A stretch of DNA of 13,950 bases, taken from positions 1-13,950 of the forward strand of contig JAJTCL010000081.1 in NCBI GenBank assembly GCA_021323255.1. Direction: 5' to 3'. The stretch's first letter is position 1. Each line of letters starts with the position of its first letter. Shown here piece by piece: positions 6,926 to 13,950 of this stretch. Under the pieces are notes generated by a model. That model did not search any database, had not been told where the DNA came from, and saw only the letters and a program-made list of their open reading frames with translations. Made by a program: the position numbers and the translations under genes. Origin of the DNA: Propionibacteriaceae bacterium. Lineage in GTDB: Bacteria; Actinomycetota; Actinomycetes; Propionibacteriales; Propionibacteriaceae.

Positions 6926-8797
6926 GTGGTTGCGAGCGACCTCGGGGAGGAGCTGCTAGCACCTCAGCGCGATGAGAAAGCGGTGGGCATCCGTCGCGCA
7001 ATCGGTATCGCACATCGCACGACCTGGCAAAGTCCGCAACTTTATGTCCTCGTCGTGGGCGCCATGCAGCTGTTGTTGATGGTGATCGCTATCCCGGTGA
7101 TCCGGCTGCTCTACCAGTTGGTGCTGCTCCAGACCGGTCTCGGCAGCATCGCGTACGACCGGATCTCCCAGGTGCTGCGCAATCCACTGGCCGATGTGAC
7201 CCTGCTGGCAATTGCGATTGCCGCTGTGATCGCGATCATCGCTGAACTGGCCACCTTGTTCATCCTGGCGTCGCATCACCAATCAGGCGACACAACGTCG
7301 GTCCAGCTAGTGCTGCGCCAGGTCTGGCGGACGATCAGGAAACTGGCCCACCCCCAAGGGCTGCTGATGATCATTTACTTGATCTTGCTGCTGCCGCTGG
7401 GCCAGCTGGGTGTGACGTCGATTTTGACCAAGAAGGTGGCTGTCCCGCCGTTCGTCAGCGAAGAACTCAGCAAGAGCCCGTCGTCAAGCCTGGTATACAG
7501 CGCGGTACTGCTGGTGATCAGCTATGTCAATCTGCGGTTGATCTTCACCTTGCCGTTGCTGAGCACCACGTCAGCGGGCGTATGGCGAGCATTTGTGACC
7601 AGCTGGCGCCTTACCCGCTGGCGCTCGCTGCGGGTTCTCGGTTTGCTGGTCCTCCTCGCGTTCCTGGGAGGGGTGGCCGGGTTCATCTTGGGCGCAGTGA
7701 CTTTGTTGCCTACGGTTGCAACTGACCTGTTGGCTCCCGCTCGATCACCGTGGCTGGCCGCATATGGACTCAGCGTCTGGCAGATCGGCATGTTCGTCAT
7801 CACGGCATTGTTGACGATCATGGTCGTGCAGTCGCTGACCGCGATGATGCGCGATTGGCTGATCCGGCTGCCGGAAGATCATCGACCGAGCGCTATCTCC
7901 TTTGTAGGCCCATCACCACTCACGGCTCGACATCAAAAGTTGTTGTGGGGGCTGGCGGCAAGCGTCGTGGTGATCGCTTTTGCTGTTGCTGCGGTGTTCA
8001 ACCACCAGACCATGGTCAGCCTGGTCGCCAGTGAGGAGACCGAGGTGGTTGCGCACCGGGGGTTCATCCACGGTGGTGTGGAGAATACTCTTCCTGCCCT
8101 TCAGGCCGCCGCCAAGGCCGGAGCCGACCGCGTTGAGTTCGACGTCATGGAAACCAAGGACGGCAAGTTCGTGGTCATGCATGATGCAAATCTCCGACGG
8201 CTGGCCGGCCGGAACCTCAATGTCAAAGACCTCACCCAAGATCAGCTCACCAAGATCACCGTCCGCGCCGGGGGGATGGAGGCGAAGATTCCCTCACTCG
8301 AGGAGTGGATTCGGCTGTCCATTCAGCTCAATCTGCCGCAGTTGTTGGAGATCAAACTGCACGGCGGCGAGACTCTGGATCTCGTGCCGCGGTTGCTGGC
8401 CGTGCTGGATCGCGCCGGAGTGACAGAGCACTACACCTACCACACGCTCAGCCGAGAAGTGGTCCAGGAGCTCAAGCGGCTGCGGCCCCAGCTGGTGGTG
8501 GGTTTCATCGTGCCGGTCAATTTCGGTGGCGTACCCGAACTCAAGGCCGACTTCATCGTCATCGAACAGCAGTCATACAGCAGCCGCTTCGTACGCCGGG
8601 CGTGGGCCGCGGGCTACAACGTCATCGTCTGGACGGTCGACGACGAGCAGCAGATGCGCAACTACATGGATGCTGCCGTCGACGGGATCATCACCGATCG
8701 GCCAGACGTCGGCGTCGCAGCACGCGCGGACATCGCGGAGGACAAGGGCATGACAGGTCGGCTGTCGGACGCCATCGCTCGGTCGGCGTCGTTCTGA
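6926..8797 (+). CDS. Membrane-anchored glycerophosphodiester phosphodiesterase
   Basis: A 623-residue protein with an N-terminal membrane domain (about residues 40-365, some seven or eight hydrophobic stretches, of the GDPD membrane-domain family) and a C-terminal GDPD catalytic TIM barrel (about 372-605). Catalytic residues are in place: HRG at 377-379 followed by VENT (Glu386), EFD (Glu404, Asp406), MHD (His419) and LEIK (Glu475, Lys477); the barrel ends with VIVWTVDD and DGIITDRPD. Such enzymes cleave deacylated phospholipids (glycerophosphodiesters) into glycerol-3-phosphate and an alcohol, on the outer face if the barrel is extracellular. The start is GTG at 6926; a second in-frame GTG at 6983, preceded by GAGAAAG, is a good alternative. 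It lies 82 bp after the narK remnant and converges on lysX with a 15-bp gap; no clear terminator lies between them. Its frame is undamaged. Confidence 0.9.
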   Translation: MVASDLGEELLAPQRDEKAVGIRRAIGIAHRTTWQSPQLYVLVVGAMQLLLMVIAIPVIRLLYQLVLLQTGLGSIAYDRISQVLRNPLADVTLLAIAIAAVIAIIAELATLFILASHHQSGDTTSVQLVLRQVWRTIRKLAHPQGLLMIIYLILLLPLGQLGVTSILTKKVAVPPFVSEELSKSPSSSLVYSAVLLVISYVNLRLIFTLPLLSTTSAGVWRAFVTSWRLTRWRSLRVLGLLVLLAFLGGVAGFILGAVTLLPTVATDLLAPARSPWLAAYGLSVWQIGMFVITALLTIMVVQSLTAMMRDWLIRLPEDHRPSAISFVGPSPLTARHQKLLWGLAASVVVIAFAVAAVFNHQTMVSLVASEETEVVAHRGFIHGGVENTLPALQAAAKAGADRVEFDVMETKDGKFVVMHDANLRRLAGRNLNVKDLTQDQLTKITVRAGGMEAKIPSLEEWIRLSIQLNLPQLLEIKLHGGETLDLVPRLLAVLDRAGVTEHYTYHTLSREVVQELKRLRPQLVVGFIVPVNFGGVPELKADFIVIEQQSYSSRFVRRAWAAGYNVIVWTVDDEQQMRNYMDAAVDGIITDRPDVGVAARADIAEDKGMTGRLSDAIARSASF

Positions 8798-8812
8798 CGA
8801 ACCCGTAGCTAC

Positions 8813-11800
8813 TCAGGCCTGTGGCTTCACGAGCGGGAACAAGATCGTGTCGCGGATTCCGAGGCCGGTCAGGTTCATGACCAGCCGGTCGATGCCCAGC
8901 CCCATGCCGCCAGTGGGCGGCATCCCGTACTCCAAAGCCTGGAGGAAATCTTCATCGACCTGCATCGCCTCCGGATCGCCGGCGGCTGCGCGAAGAGACT
9001 GGGCAACCAGGCGCTCGCGTTGGTCCAGCGGATCGGTCAGCTCGGAGTATGCGGTGCCCTGTTCGGCGCCGAAGATCACCAGATCCCATTTCTCGGCCAG
9101 TCGGGGGTCGTCGCGGTGTTCCCGCGCGAGGGGTGAATTCTCCTTGGGAAAATCGGTGTAAAAGACCGGCGTCATGGTTTGGCCCTCGCACAACTCGCCA
9201 TAGATCTCCTCCAAGACGTATCCCCAGCCGGCGCTCGGATCGAGCTCCAGCCCGATCGCCTGGGCGTGCTGATGGAGCACGGACGTCGGAGTCTCCACGG
9301 TGATCTCTTCGCCAAGCGCCTCCGAGACTGCCTCGCAGATCGTCTTGACCGGCCAGTCGCCGGAGAAGTCGTATTCGGTGATCTTGCCGTCTGCGTCAGT
9401 CCTGCGAGCGATCGGCGAGCCATAGATCGCGGTGGCGGACTCCTGGATGATCTGCTGGGTGAGCACGCGCATGGTGTTGTAGTCGCCGTAGGTTTCGTAC
9501 ACCTCCAGCGAGGTGAACTCCGGGTTGTGCTTGAAGTCCACTCCTTCGTTGCGGAACTGTCGGCCGACTTCGAAGATCTTCTCCATGCCACCAACGATCA
9601 GGCGCTTGAGATGCAGCTCGGTAGCAATCCGCAGGTAAAGATCGAGGTCATAGGCGTTGATGTGGGTCTCAAAGGGCCGGGCATTGGGGTTTCGACCTCG
9701 GTGAAACCCCGATTCTGGAGCGAGTCGCGAACGCTGCGGACCACGGCCGCGCGGACGTAGGCGATTTCGCGGGCCTCCGGTCTCACGATCAAGTCGACAT
9801 AACGCGCTCGCACCCGCGCTTCAGGGTCAGTGAGGCCCTTGTGCTTGTCGGGTAACGGGCGGATCGACTTGGCGGTGATCTCGTACGACTCGGCACGTAC
9901 GGTCAACTCGCCGCGCTTGGTGGTGATCACTTCTCCGATCACGCCCACGTGATCACCGAGGTCGACGTCATGCCGCCAGCGCCGCAACACCTCAGGTCCA
10001 ACAGCGTCGAGAGCGATCATGATCTGTAAGTCGCCGGAGCCGTCACGCAGCGTTGCGAAGCAGAGCTTGCCGCCGTCGCGACTGAGGATGACCCGTCCCG
10101 CAACCGACACCTGGCGACCTGTACGCGTGTCTGGCGGGAGCTCACCTGCCTCCGCTCGAACCTGCGCCAGGGTGTGACTCCGCGGGAAGGTCACCGGAAA
10201 TGGATTGATGCCCTGCTCCCGCAGCCGCATCAACTTCTCCCGGCGTACCCGAACTTGTTCCGGCAGCCCTTCCAATGACATGGCCTCAGCCACCGCATCG
10301 GGCTCTTCCGGAATTTGCGCAGTCACTTCGGCCGCATACGCCTCGCCAGCCCGTTCCAGCGCACCGGCTGCTGGTTCCTTGCCGTGCCGGTGCAACGTCG
10401 CCAGCGACGGCCGCGTCAGGAAGCCTTCGGCGCTACCAGCGGCGGTACCTACCCGAGGCAGGTCTGAGGTGTATTCGAAGCAGATGTATCGGGGCTGCCA
10501 TTCGGGTTGGTACTTCGCGTTGGACCGGTAGAGGGATTCCAGCTGCCAGTTACGGCTCGCGACCAGCAGCGCCTGCCGCCAAAGCCGGGCAATCGGTCCG
10601 GCGCCGATCTGCGCGCCGCGCTCGAACGCCTCACGGAACATCGCGAAGTTCAGCGATACCCGGCCGACACTGAAGGCGGCGGCGCGGTCGGCCAGTGAGG
10701 CCACCATGAGCTCCACCAGACCGTTGTCAGCAGTGGGATCTCGGCGCATCAGGTCGAGCGAGAGTCCATTGCGGCCCCAGGGCACAAAGCTCAGGAAGCC
10801 ATGGAGCGTTCCGTCGACATCGTGTGCCTCCACCAACACGCATTGGGAATCCAGCGGATCCCCTAGGCGACCGAGTGCCATCGAGAAGCCGCGTTCATCA
10901 CCACCGTCGCCGCGCCACCGTGCAGCCGAGGATGACAGCGCATCAAATTGTGCCGGGTCCAGATCGCCGTGACGCACCACATTCGTGGTGTATCCGCGGC
11001 GTTGCAGGCGGCTGACGGACTGCCGGACCGACTTCATACCTGGTCCGTTGAGTGAGAAGCTTCGCATGTCGAGAATCGCCTCATCGCCGATCTCGAACGC
11101 AGTCAACCCGGCCTCGGTATACGCAGCTGCGCCCAACTCACCGGCACCCATCACCGCTAGGGACCACCCATTGGCGCGGGCCTTGGCGCGCCATCGCTCG
11201 ATGGCAGATCCCCAATGTTCAGGATCGCCCACCGGATTTCCGCTGGCCAGGCTCACTGACCCGATCACCCGGTAAGAAACGCCCGCTTGTGCAGTCGCGG
11301 GCTCGCCAGTGTTCCAGACGATGGACTTGTCGCGCCTCGTGGCGAAATAGCCGAGCGAGTCAGAATCGCCGAACGTACGCAGCAGGGTGCGTACCCGAGC
11401 CTCGTCGACGGCGCTCAGGGTTTTCGTCTCGGGCGGCGGCTTGAAAAGCAGGTAGGTGGAGGTGAGGATGGTGGCCGCACCCAGCAGGTCCAAAAGGATC
11501 GTGACCCAGAGCGGGGAGGTGACCTCATCGGGCCTGGTGAGGCCGACCTCACCGAGGAGCTTGTCCACGACATGAAGCGTTGCCGTGGACAGATCGGGTG
11601 CGGTACCAAATGTGTTGACCAGCCAGGTACCGAGAACCAAGATCACCAGAAGGCCGACCAGGAAGCAGATGATCGCAGCGATCAGGTTTCGCATCACACC
11701 GTGTGCCAGGAACTGCGACCTGGCGCGCCAAACGATCACCAGCACGACGCTCATGATCACCAGGCCGACAATCTGGAGCCGTGGTCCACCGGTGGTGATC

Positions 11801-12159
11801 GAATAAATGCGCCCGAGCTGAGGGAGGATGATCCACCAGATGATCAGGAGCCACCAGGCCGTCCGAAGCCTGCGACGCAAGGCGATGCCCATTGCGATGA
11901 GCAGCGCTGCGTAGACAAGATTCGGCACGATAGGGATCGTCAACATCGAGATGACGTCGTGCCACCGCAAGAAATACCGTCTCAATGGCGGAATGAAGGT
12001 CGCGACCACAACAAGCGCGGCGAACGCGAACATCGCCGTCGCAAGCCAGTCGGGCCAGCGATCATCGCGTAGCAGACGCGTGCGGACAGGCTTCTCCGCA
12101 CCCGCCTCTGCCTTATCGGCGGGGGTCCGCTCCGCAGAGGTATTCAGGTCAACAGCCAT
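8813..12159 (-). pseudogene. lysX: Bifunctional lysyl-phosphatidylglycerol synthase / lysyl-tRNA synthetase, frameshifted
   Basis: LysX joins an MprF-type membrane lysyltransferase, which transfers lysine from Lys-tRNA to phosphatidylglycerol and so lowers susceptibility to cationic peptides, to a class II lysyl-tRNA synthetase. From 12159 the frame encodes about six membrane segments (roughly residues 38-60, 68-94, 100-115, 128-145, 158-182, 217-240), a GNAT-like DUF2156 transferase domain (about 250-560) and the synthetase OB-fold domain (about 640-790, with VSVAGRVILSRDGGKL). After GFTEVETPM (about residue 826) it shifts frame and stops at 9598. The remaining synthetase continues in another frame from ARPFETHINAYD through FEVGRQFRNEGVD (motif 2) and GGMGLGIDRLVMNL (motif 3) to 8813. 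The expected LQ-x-x-H-G-G-A-N block is missing. The lysyltransferase half looks intact and might still work using Lys-tRNA from a separate LysS. The ATG at 12159 has no strong ribosome binding site. Confidence 0.92.
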
Positions 12160-12302
12160 ATGTGCTCACTAGCTTTGGGAAGAGTGGGACGTCGTTGACG
12201 CTCGATACCTGCAAAATTCTCTCACGGTTGTGCAGCAAGCCTTTGAAGAAGAGGCCGCGGCCCTGCAATGTTGATGTGTGCCGGTGCTGTGTTGGATGGC
12301 AC

Positions 12303-12323
12303 TCTGGCAAGCCGTTCGCCAGA
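12303..12323 (-). repeat. Hairpin in the presumed lysX leader
   Basis: Arms TCTGGC (12303-12308) and GCCAGA (12318-12323) form a 6-bp stem with a 9-nt loop. It lies about 145 nt upstream of the lysX start. It might be part of a folded 5' leader together with the larger hairpin next to it; no known riboswitch or T-box consensus was recognised. Confidence 0.4.
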
Positions 12324-12341
12324 TCCGACTCCTTCGCCTGC

Positions 12342-12390
12342 CTGCAGGAGCGGCCCACGTTGGTATTTATCTGCGGGCAAGCTCCTGCAG
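12342..12390 (-). repeat. Ten-bp inverted repeat upstream of lysX
   Basis: Perfect arms CTGCAGGAGC (12342-12351) and GCTCCTGCAG (12381-12390) enclose 29 nt. GCCC and GGGC just inside the arms can extend the stem after a small internal loop. It lies about 185 nt upstream of the lysX start. It could be an RNA leader element, a terminator of something to the right, or the scar of a lost element. Confidence 0.5.
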
Positions 12391-12492
12391 TCGTCGAACA
12401 GCTGGCTATAGTGCCGGTGCGTGGTCAAGATCATTCGTCCGGTGGGTCGCCCCATCTTGACTGCGCCTGCACGCCGGCAAGAGTTTGCCTAG

Positions 12493-12588
12493 GAGCAGGG
12501 CACCAACAACCTCCACCGACTCGACGAGAACCTCGGCACCGCCGACGTCAACCTCACCGAGGCCGACCCAACTCAACTAACCGACCTG
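12493..12588 (+). pseudogene. Aldo/keto reductase C-terminal fragment
   Basis: A 32-codon stretch reads EQGTNNLHRLDENLGTADVN followed by LTEADPTQLTDL. It closely follows the conserved C-terminal segment of aldo/keto reductases, where a PGT-x-x-x-x-LxEN block (NADPH-binding) is followed by xADVxLTxxDxxxL. A TAG lies in frame directly upstream (12490-12492) and no other reductase motif is visible nearby, so only a remnant of a roughly 330-residue enzyme survives. The similarity is recognised by eye over a short length. Confidence 0.55.
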
Positions 12589-12743
12589 TGGTCAGCCACT
12601 GGGGTACCCGGATCGGCTGCCCAGGCGCCCTCGGAGCCGGGTCATTTTCGCCTCCGACAACACCTGCGGGACTGCCAGACCAGCTACCAGCGTTTCATAT
12701 CCCTTCCAGCCACGAGTGCCACGGGGATCTGGCTGCCACCCCA

Positions 12744-12857
12744 CTACTGCCCTGTGTCCCCCTTCCGGCGGGCACGCTGGACGAGAAGGAACGTGATGAC
12801 GGTGGCAAGAACCAATAACGGCAGCAAAATGAAGACTAACAAGGAATTCGAATCCAC
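12744..12857 (-). CDS. Small single-span membrane protein (37 residues)
   Basis: This very short frame starts at GTG 12857-12855 and encodes VDSNSLLVFILLPLLVLATV then ITFLLVQRARRKGDTGQ, ending in TAG at 12746-12744. A perfect Shine-Dalgarno GGAGGT (12870-12865) stands 7 nt before the start. The protein has one strongly hydrophobic segment (about residues 5-25) followed by a basic tail QRARRKG, which predicts an N-out, C-in topology. I do not recognise a family. The coincidence of an ideal ribosome binding site, a clean transmembrane segment and the positive-inside tail argues for a real gene. It lies on the lysX strand, about 585 nt upstream of lysX. A plus-strand frame across the same DNA has no comparable support. 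Confidence 0.62.
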   Translation of the reverse strand: MDSNSLLVFILLPLLVLATVITFLLVQRARRKGDTGQ

Positions 12858-13056
12858 AATTACGACCTCCAGCTCTGTTTGAGCTCCATGACAAGCACTT
12901 CGGTACCCAGCAGACCGGCGCCGAAGCGGGATGCCGATGCTGGCACGGCCGTTAGGCCATCTTTATCAGGCCTATCGTCTGTTCCATTTAGGCAGTTCAG
13001 CATTGGCCCTGCGTGACCGCATCTCCGCGCGATAGCCCAACCGGGTCAATGAAGCA

Positions 13057-13092
13057 GTGCGCCCCTTGCGAATCCTTCGCGAAGGGGCGCAC
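13057..13092 (-). terminator. Strong GC-rich hairpin, likely terminator of the 98-residue gene
   Basis: Arm GTGCGCCCCTTGCGAA (13057-13072) pairs with TTCGCGAAGGGGCGCAC (13076-13092), giving about 16 bp with one bulged base and a 3-nt loop. It lies 83 nt after the stop of the 98-residue membrane protein gene. No T-run follows on either strand, which is common for actinobacterial terminators. Confidence 0.7.
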
Positions 13093-13106
13093 CAGATAGA
13101 TGGCGT

Positions 13107-13138
13107 CATAGCTCAAAGATCAACGCCTTCGAGCTATG
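13107..13138. repeat. Eight-bp inverted repeat CATAGCTC-N16-GAGCTATG
   Basis: Arms CATAGCTC (13107-13114) and GAGCTATG (13131-13138) are perfect, with a 16-nt spacer. GGCGT (13102-13106) and ACGCC (13123-13127) could pair alternatively. It lies between the stop of the 98-residue gene and the strong hairpin, so it may be part of a 3' end structure. Confidence 0.45.
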
Positions 13139-13174
13139 CACCAATTCGATTCAGCAAACTGCCAACCCGGCGGT

Positions 13175-13471
13175 TTATCGAGTCTCGTCGCGGCTGCCGG
13201 ACTTGGCCAGGCCACGGCTGATCAGGTAACCGATCGTCAACAAGGTGACCAGGAACCAGCCCTGATAGGCACTGAACCCTTGACCGTCCTCGTTGACGTC
13301 GACCACCAAAGAGGCGATCAAGACACCGAGGACTGATAGCACATAGACAATCAGTTCGGTCGTCTTAAACGACGGTTTGGTCTCCCTAGCGACACGGCGG
13401 TCGCCATCTCGGGATACGACAGCGCGGCTGCCGGTGATCGCGTCGTTATGGTCGGTGGTGCTGGTGGACAT
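13175..13471 (-). CDS. Small two-span membrane protein (98 residues), function unknown
   Basis: The protein has a hydrophilic N-terminus (about 35 residues, MSTSTTDHNDAITGSRAVV), then two hydrophobic segments: TELIVYVLSVLGVLIASLVV (about 38-57) and GWFLVTLLTIGYLISRGLA (about 71-89). A short loop VDVNEDGQGFSAYQ separates them. Proteins of this layout are common hypothetical membrane proteins in actinobacteria; I know no function. The ATG at 13471 is preceded by AAGGAG at 13481-13476, with a rather short spacing of four or five bases. The ribosome binding site lies inside a small inverted repeat, and a strong hairpin follows the gene, so it is probably transcribed alone. Confidence 0.85.
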   Translation of the reverse strand: MSTSTTDHNDAITGSRAVVSRDGDRRVARETKPSFKTTELIVYVLSVLGVLIASLVVDVNEDGQGFSAYQGWFLVTLLTIGYLISRGLAKSGSRDETR

Positions 13472-13474
13472 GCT

Positions 13475-13489
13475 TCTCCTTTTTGGAGA
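13475..13489 (-). promoter_or_regulatory. Inverted repeat enclosing the ribosome binding site of the 98-residue gene
   Basis: On the minus strand TCTCC, a five-A loop and GGAGA form a 5-bp stem. The right arm is the Shine-Dalgarno sequence, so folding would hide it and unfolding would free it. The pairing is seen directly; a regulatory role is only a suggestion, since the stem is short. Confidence 0.35.
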
Positions 13490-13735
13490 GTGTGAATGGC
13501 CAGGACGCTTCTTGCCCGCCGAGAGACTGCAACTGACAATGTGCCGGCCTTATTTCAGCTACGTCCACTTGCTTCGTGTGATCTGGATCGCACCGGGTTG
13601 GCGACCCGCGCTCCTAACCCGAACGGGGGTCAGACACTCCAGACGTCAAGTTCTCGACGAGGAGGCAGGGTTGACGGCCGGGCCTCTGGACCGTCCCCGG
13701 GGCTAGTGAGCGATCATGCTATTGGACCGAAGTGT

Positions 13736-13761
13736 GCTTGGTGATGGAAAGTCTGGGGTAT
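13736..13761 (+). promoter_or_regulatory. SigB/SigF-like (general stress) promoter for the DUF2231 gene
   Basis: GCTT (13736-13739), a 16-nt spacer and GGGTAT (13756-13761) match the actinobacterial alternative sigma factor pattern GnTT-N14-17-GGGTAT. The expected transcript start near 13768 leaves a leader of about 33 nt that includes the ribosome binding site AAGGAGG at 13785-13791. Confidence 0.5.
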
Positions 13762-13800
13762 AAATCCAGAGCCTATTGATTGATAAGGAGGATCGTTCCC

Positions 13801-13950
13801 ATGGACGCCGAGCAACTGCAGTCAAAACAACCGCGATCAGCGCTTGCCGGCAGCTACGGCCATCCGGTCCATCCGATTCTGGTGACTCTGCCGATCGGCG
13901 CTTGGGTTTGCTCGTTCATTTTTGATCTTGTGTCCTACGGCAGCTCAGAG
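13801..13950 (+). CDS. DUF2231 membrane protein, N-terminal part (cut by window edge)
   Basis: The first 50 codons read MDAEQLQSKQPRSALAGSYG then HPVHPILVTLPIGAWVCSFI and FDLVSYGSSE. The GHPxHPxLVxLPIGxWxxxxxFD pattern is the start of the DUF2231 family, predicted inner-membrane proteins of unknown function with about four membrane segments, whose paired histidines may bind a cofactor or metal. AAGGAGG lies 9 nt before the ATG. The stress-type promoter upstream suggests expression in stationary phase or under stress. The frame is open to the right edge. Confidence 0.85.
   Translation, partial: MDAEQLQSKQPRSALAGSYGHPVHPILVTLPIGAWVCSFIFDLVSYGSSE

Larger units (their letters stand above)
12160..12743. 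other. Gene-poor interval upstream of lysX
   Basis: I find no intact gene in this 584-bp stretch. The open frames on both strands show no family motif or natural composition. It does hold two inverted repeats (12303-12323 and 12342-12390) and a short aldo/keto reductase remnant, listed separately. The lysX promoter should lie here or further right, but no convincing -35/-10 pair was found. Confidence 0.6.
12858..13174. other. Intergenic region with several inverted repeats
   Basis: No gene is visible in these 317 bases. They hold the hairpin at 13057-13092, the inverted repeat at 13107-13138 and a third one with arms TAGGCC (12953-12958) and GGCCTA (12969-12974) around a 10-nt loop. The stretch between the hairpins and 12857 should carry the promoter of the 37-residue protein, but no clear one is seen. 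Confidence 0.6.
13472..13800. other. Intergenic region between divergent small membrane protein and DUF2231 genes
   Basis: These 329 bases lie between two divergent genes and show no plausible coding frame. They contain the ribosome binding sites of both flanking genes and a stress-type promoter for the right-hand gene, listed separately. The central part (about 13500-13730) shows only a minor hairpin (CGGGT-ACCCG, near 13600) and nothing else I can name. Confidence 0.6.

Noticed and set aside
11287..12072. Plus-strand open frame of 261 codons opposite lysX
   Set aside because: Its Asp/His/Gln-rich translation is the antisense of hydrophobic membrane codons in lysX.
12162..12818. Plus-strand open frame of 218 codons
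   Set aside because: It has no ribosome binding site, biased composition (Pro, Arg, Cys) and no homology pattern. It overlaps the aldo/keto reductase scrap in a different frame.
13560..13680. Possible tRNA-Arg-like element near 13600
   Set aside because: A loop resembling CTCCTAA and a small D-arm-like hairpin are present, but no acceptor or T stem can be formed.

Overview
The window comes from a high-GC Gram-positive actinobacterium. The evidence is the block tRNA-Thr, tRNA-Met, rpmG, two MaoC-type dehydratases and murB, an actinobacterial fusion of an MprF-type lysyltransferase to lysyl-tRNA synthetase (lysX), tRNA genes without an encoded CCA end, and a promoter resembling the SigB/SigF stress class. 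A member of the Propionibacteriales or a relative is possible, but I cannot place it more finely.

The left third (1-3938) is one minus-strand block, read from right to left: tRNA-Thr(GGT), tRNA-Met(CAT), rpmG, a sirohydrochlorin-chelatase-like gene (CbiX family), hadA-like, hadB-like, murB and the 5' part of treZ, which runs off the left edge. Several junctions are 4-nt stop/start overlaps: CTGA for rpmG/cbiX, GTGA for hadA/hadB and ATGA for murB/treZ. These suggest translational coupling. The cbiX gene seems to start at CTG, because no ATG, GTG or TTG lies upstream of its conserved HGSR motif in its open frame. From 3939 to 4164 there is a divergent intergenic region with three short palindromes.

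The middle (4165-6843, plus strand) is a decayed nitrate respiration locus. narG has lost an Fe-S cysteine (Cys to Trp), has a compensated pair of indels, a frameshift and a TGA in place of a Trp codon, and stops at about codon 587. It is joined out of frame to the 3' two thirds of a narK nitrate/nitrite transporter. A deletion of several kilobases (rest of narG, narHJI, start of narK) is the simplest explanation.

Next comes an intact membrane-anchored glycerophosphodiester phosphodiesterase (6926-8797, plus). It converges on lysX (8813-12159, minus), whose lysyl-tRNA synthetase part is broken by an inferred 28-nt deletion between short direct repeats, while the membrane and lysyl-transfer parts stay intact.

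The right end (12160-13950) is gene-poor. It holds a structured region upstream of lysX, a small aldo/keto reductase remnant, a 37-residue single-span membrane protein with an ideal ribosome binding site, a 98-residue two-span membrane protein followed by a strong hairpin, and the start of a DUF2231 membrane protein behind a SigB/SigF-like promoter. The overall picture is a conserved housekeeping block next to a region undergoing gene loss. I see no CRISPR array, phage, transposase or intact insertion sequence.
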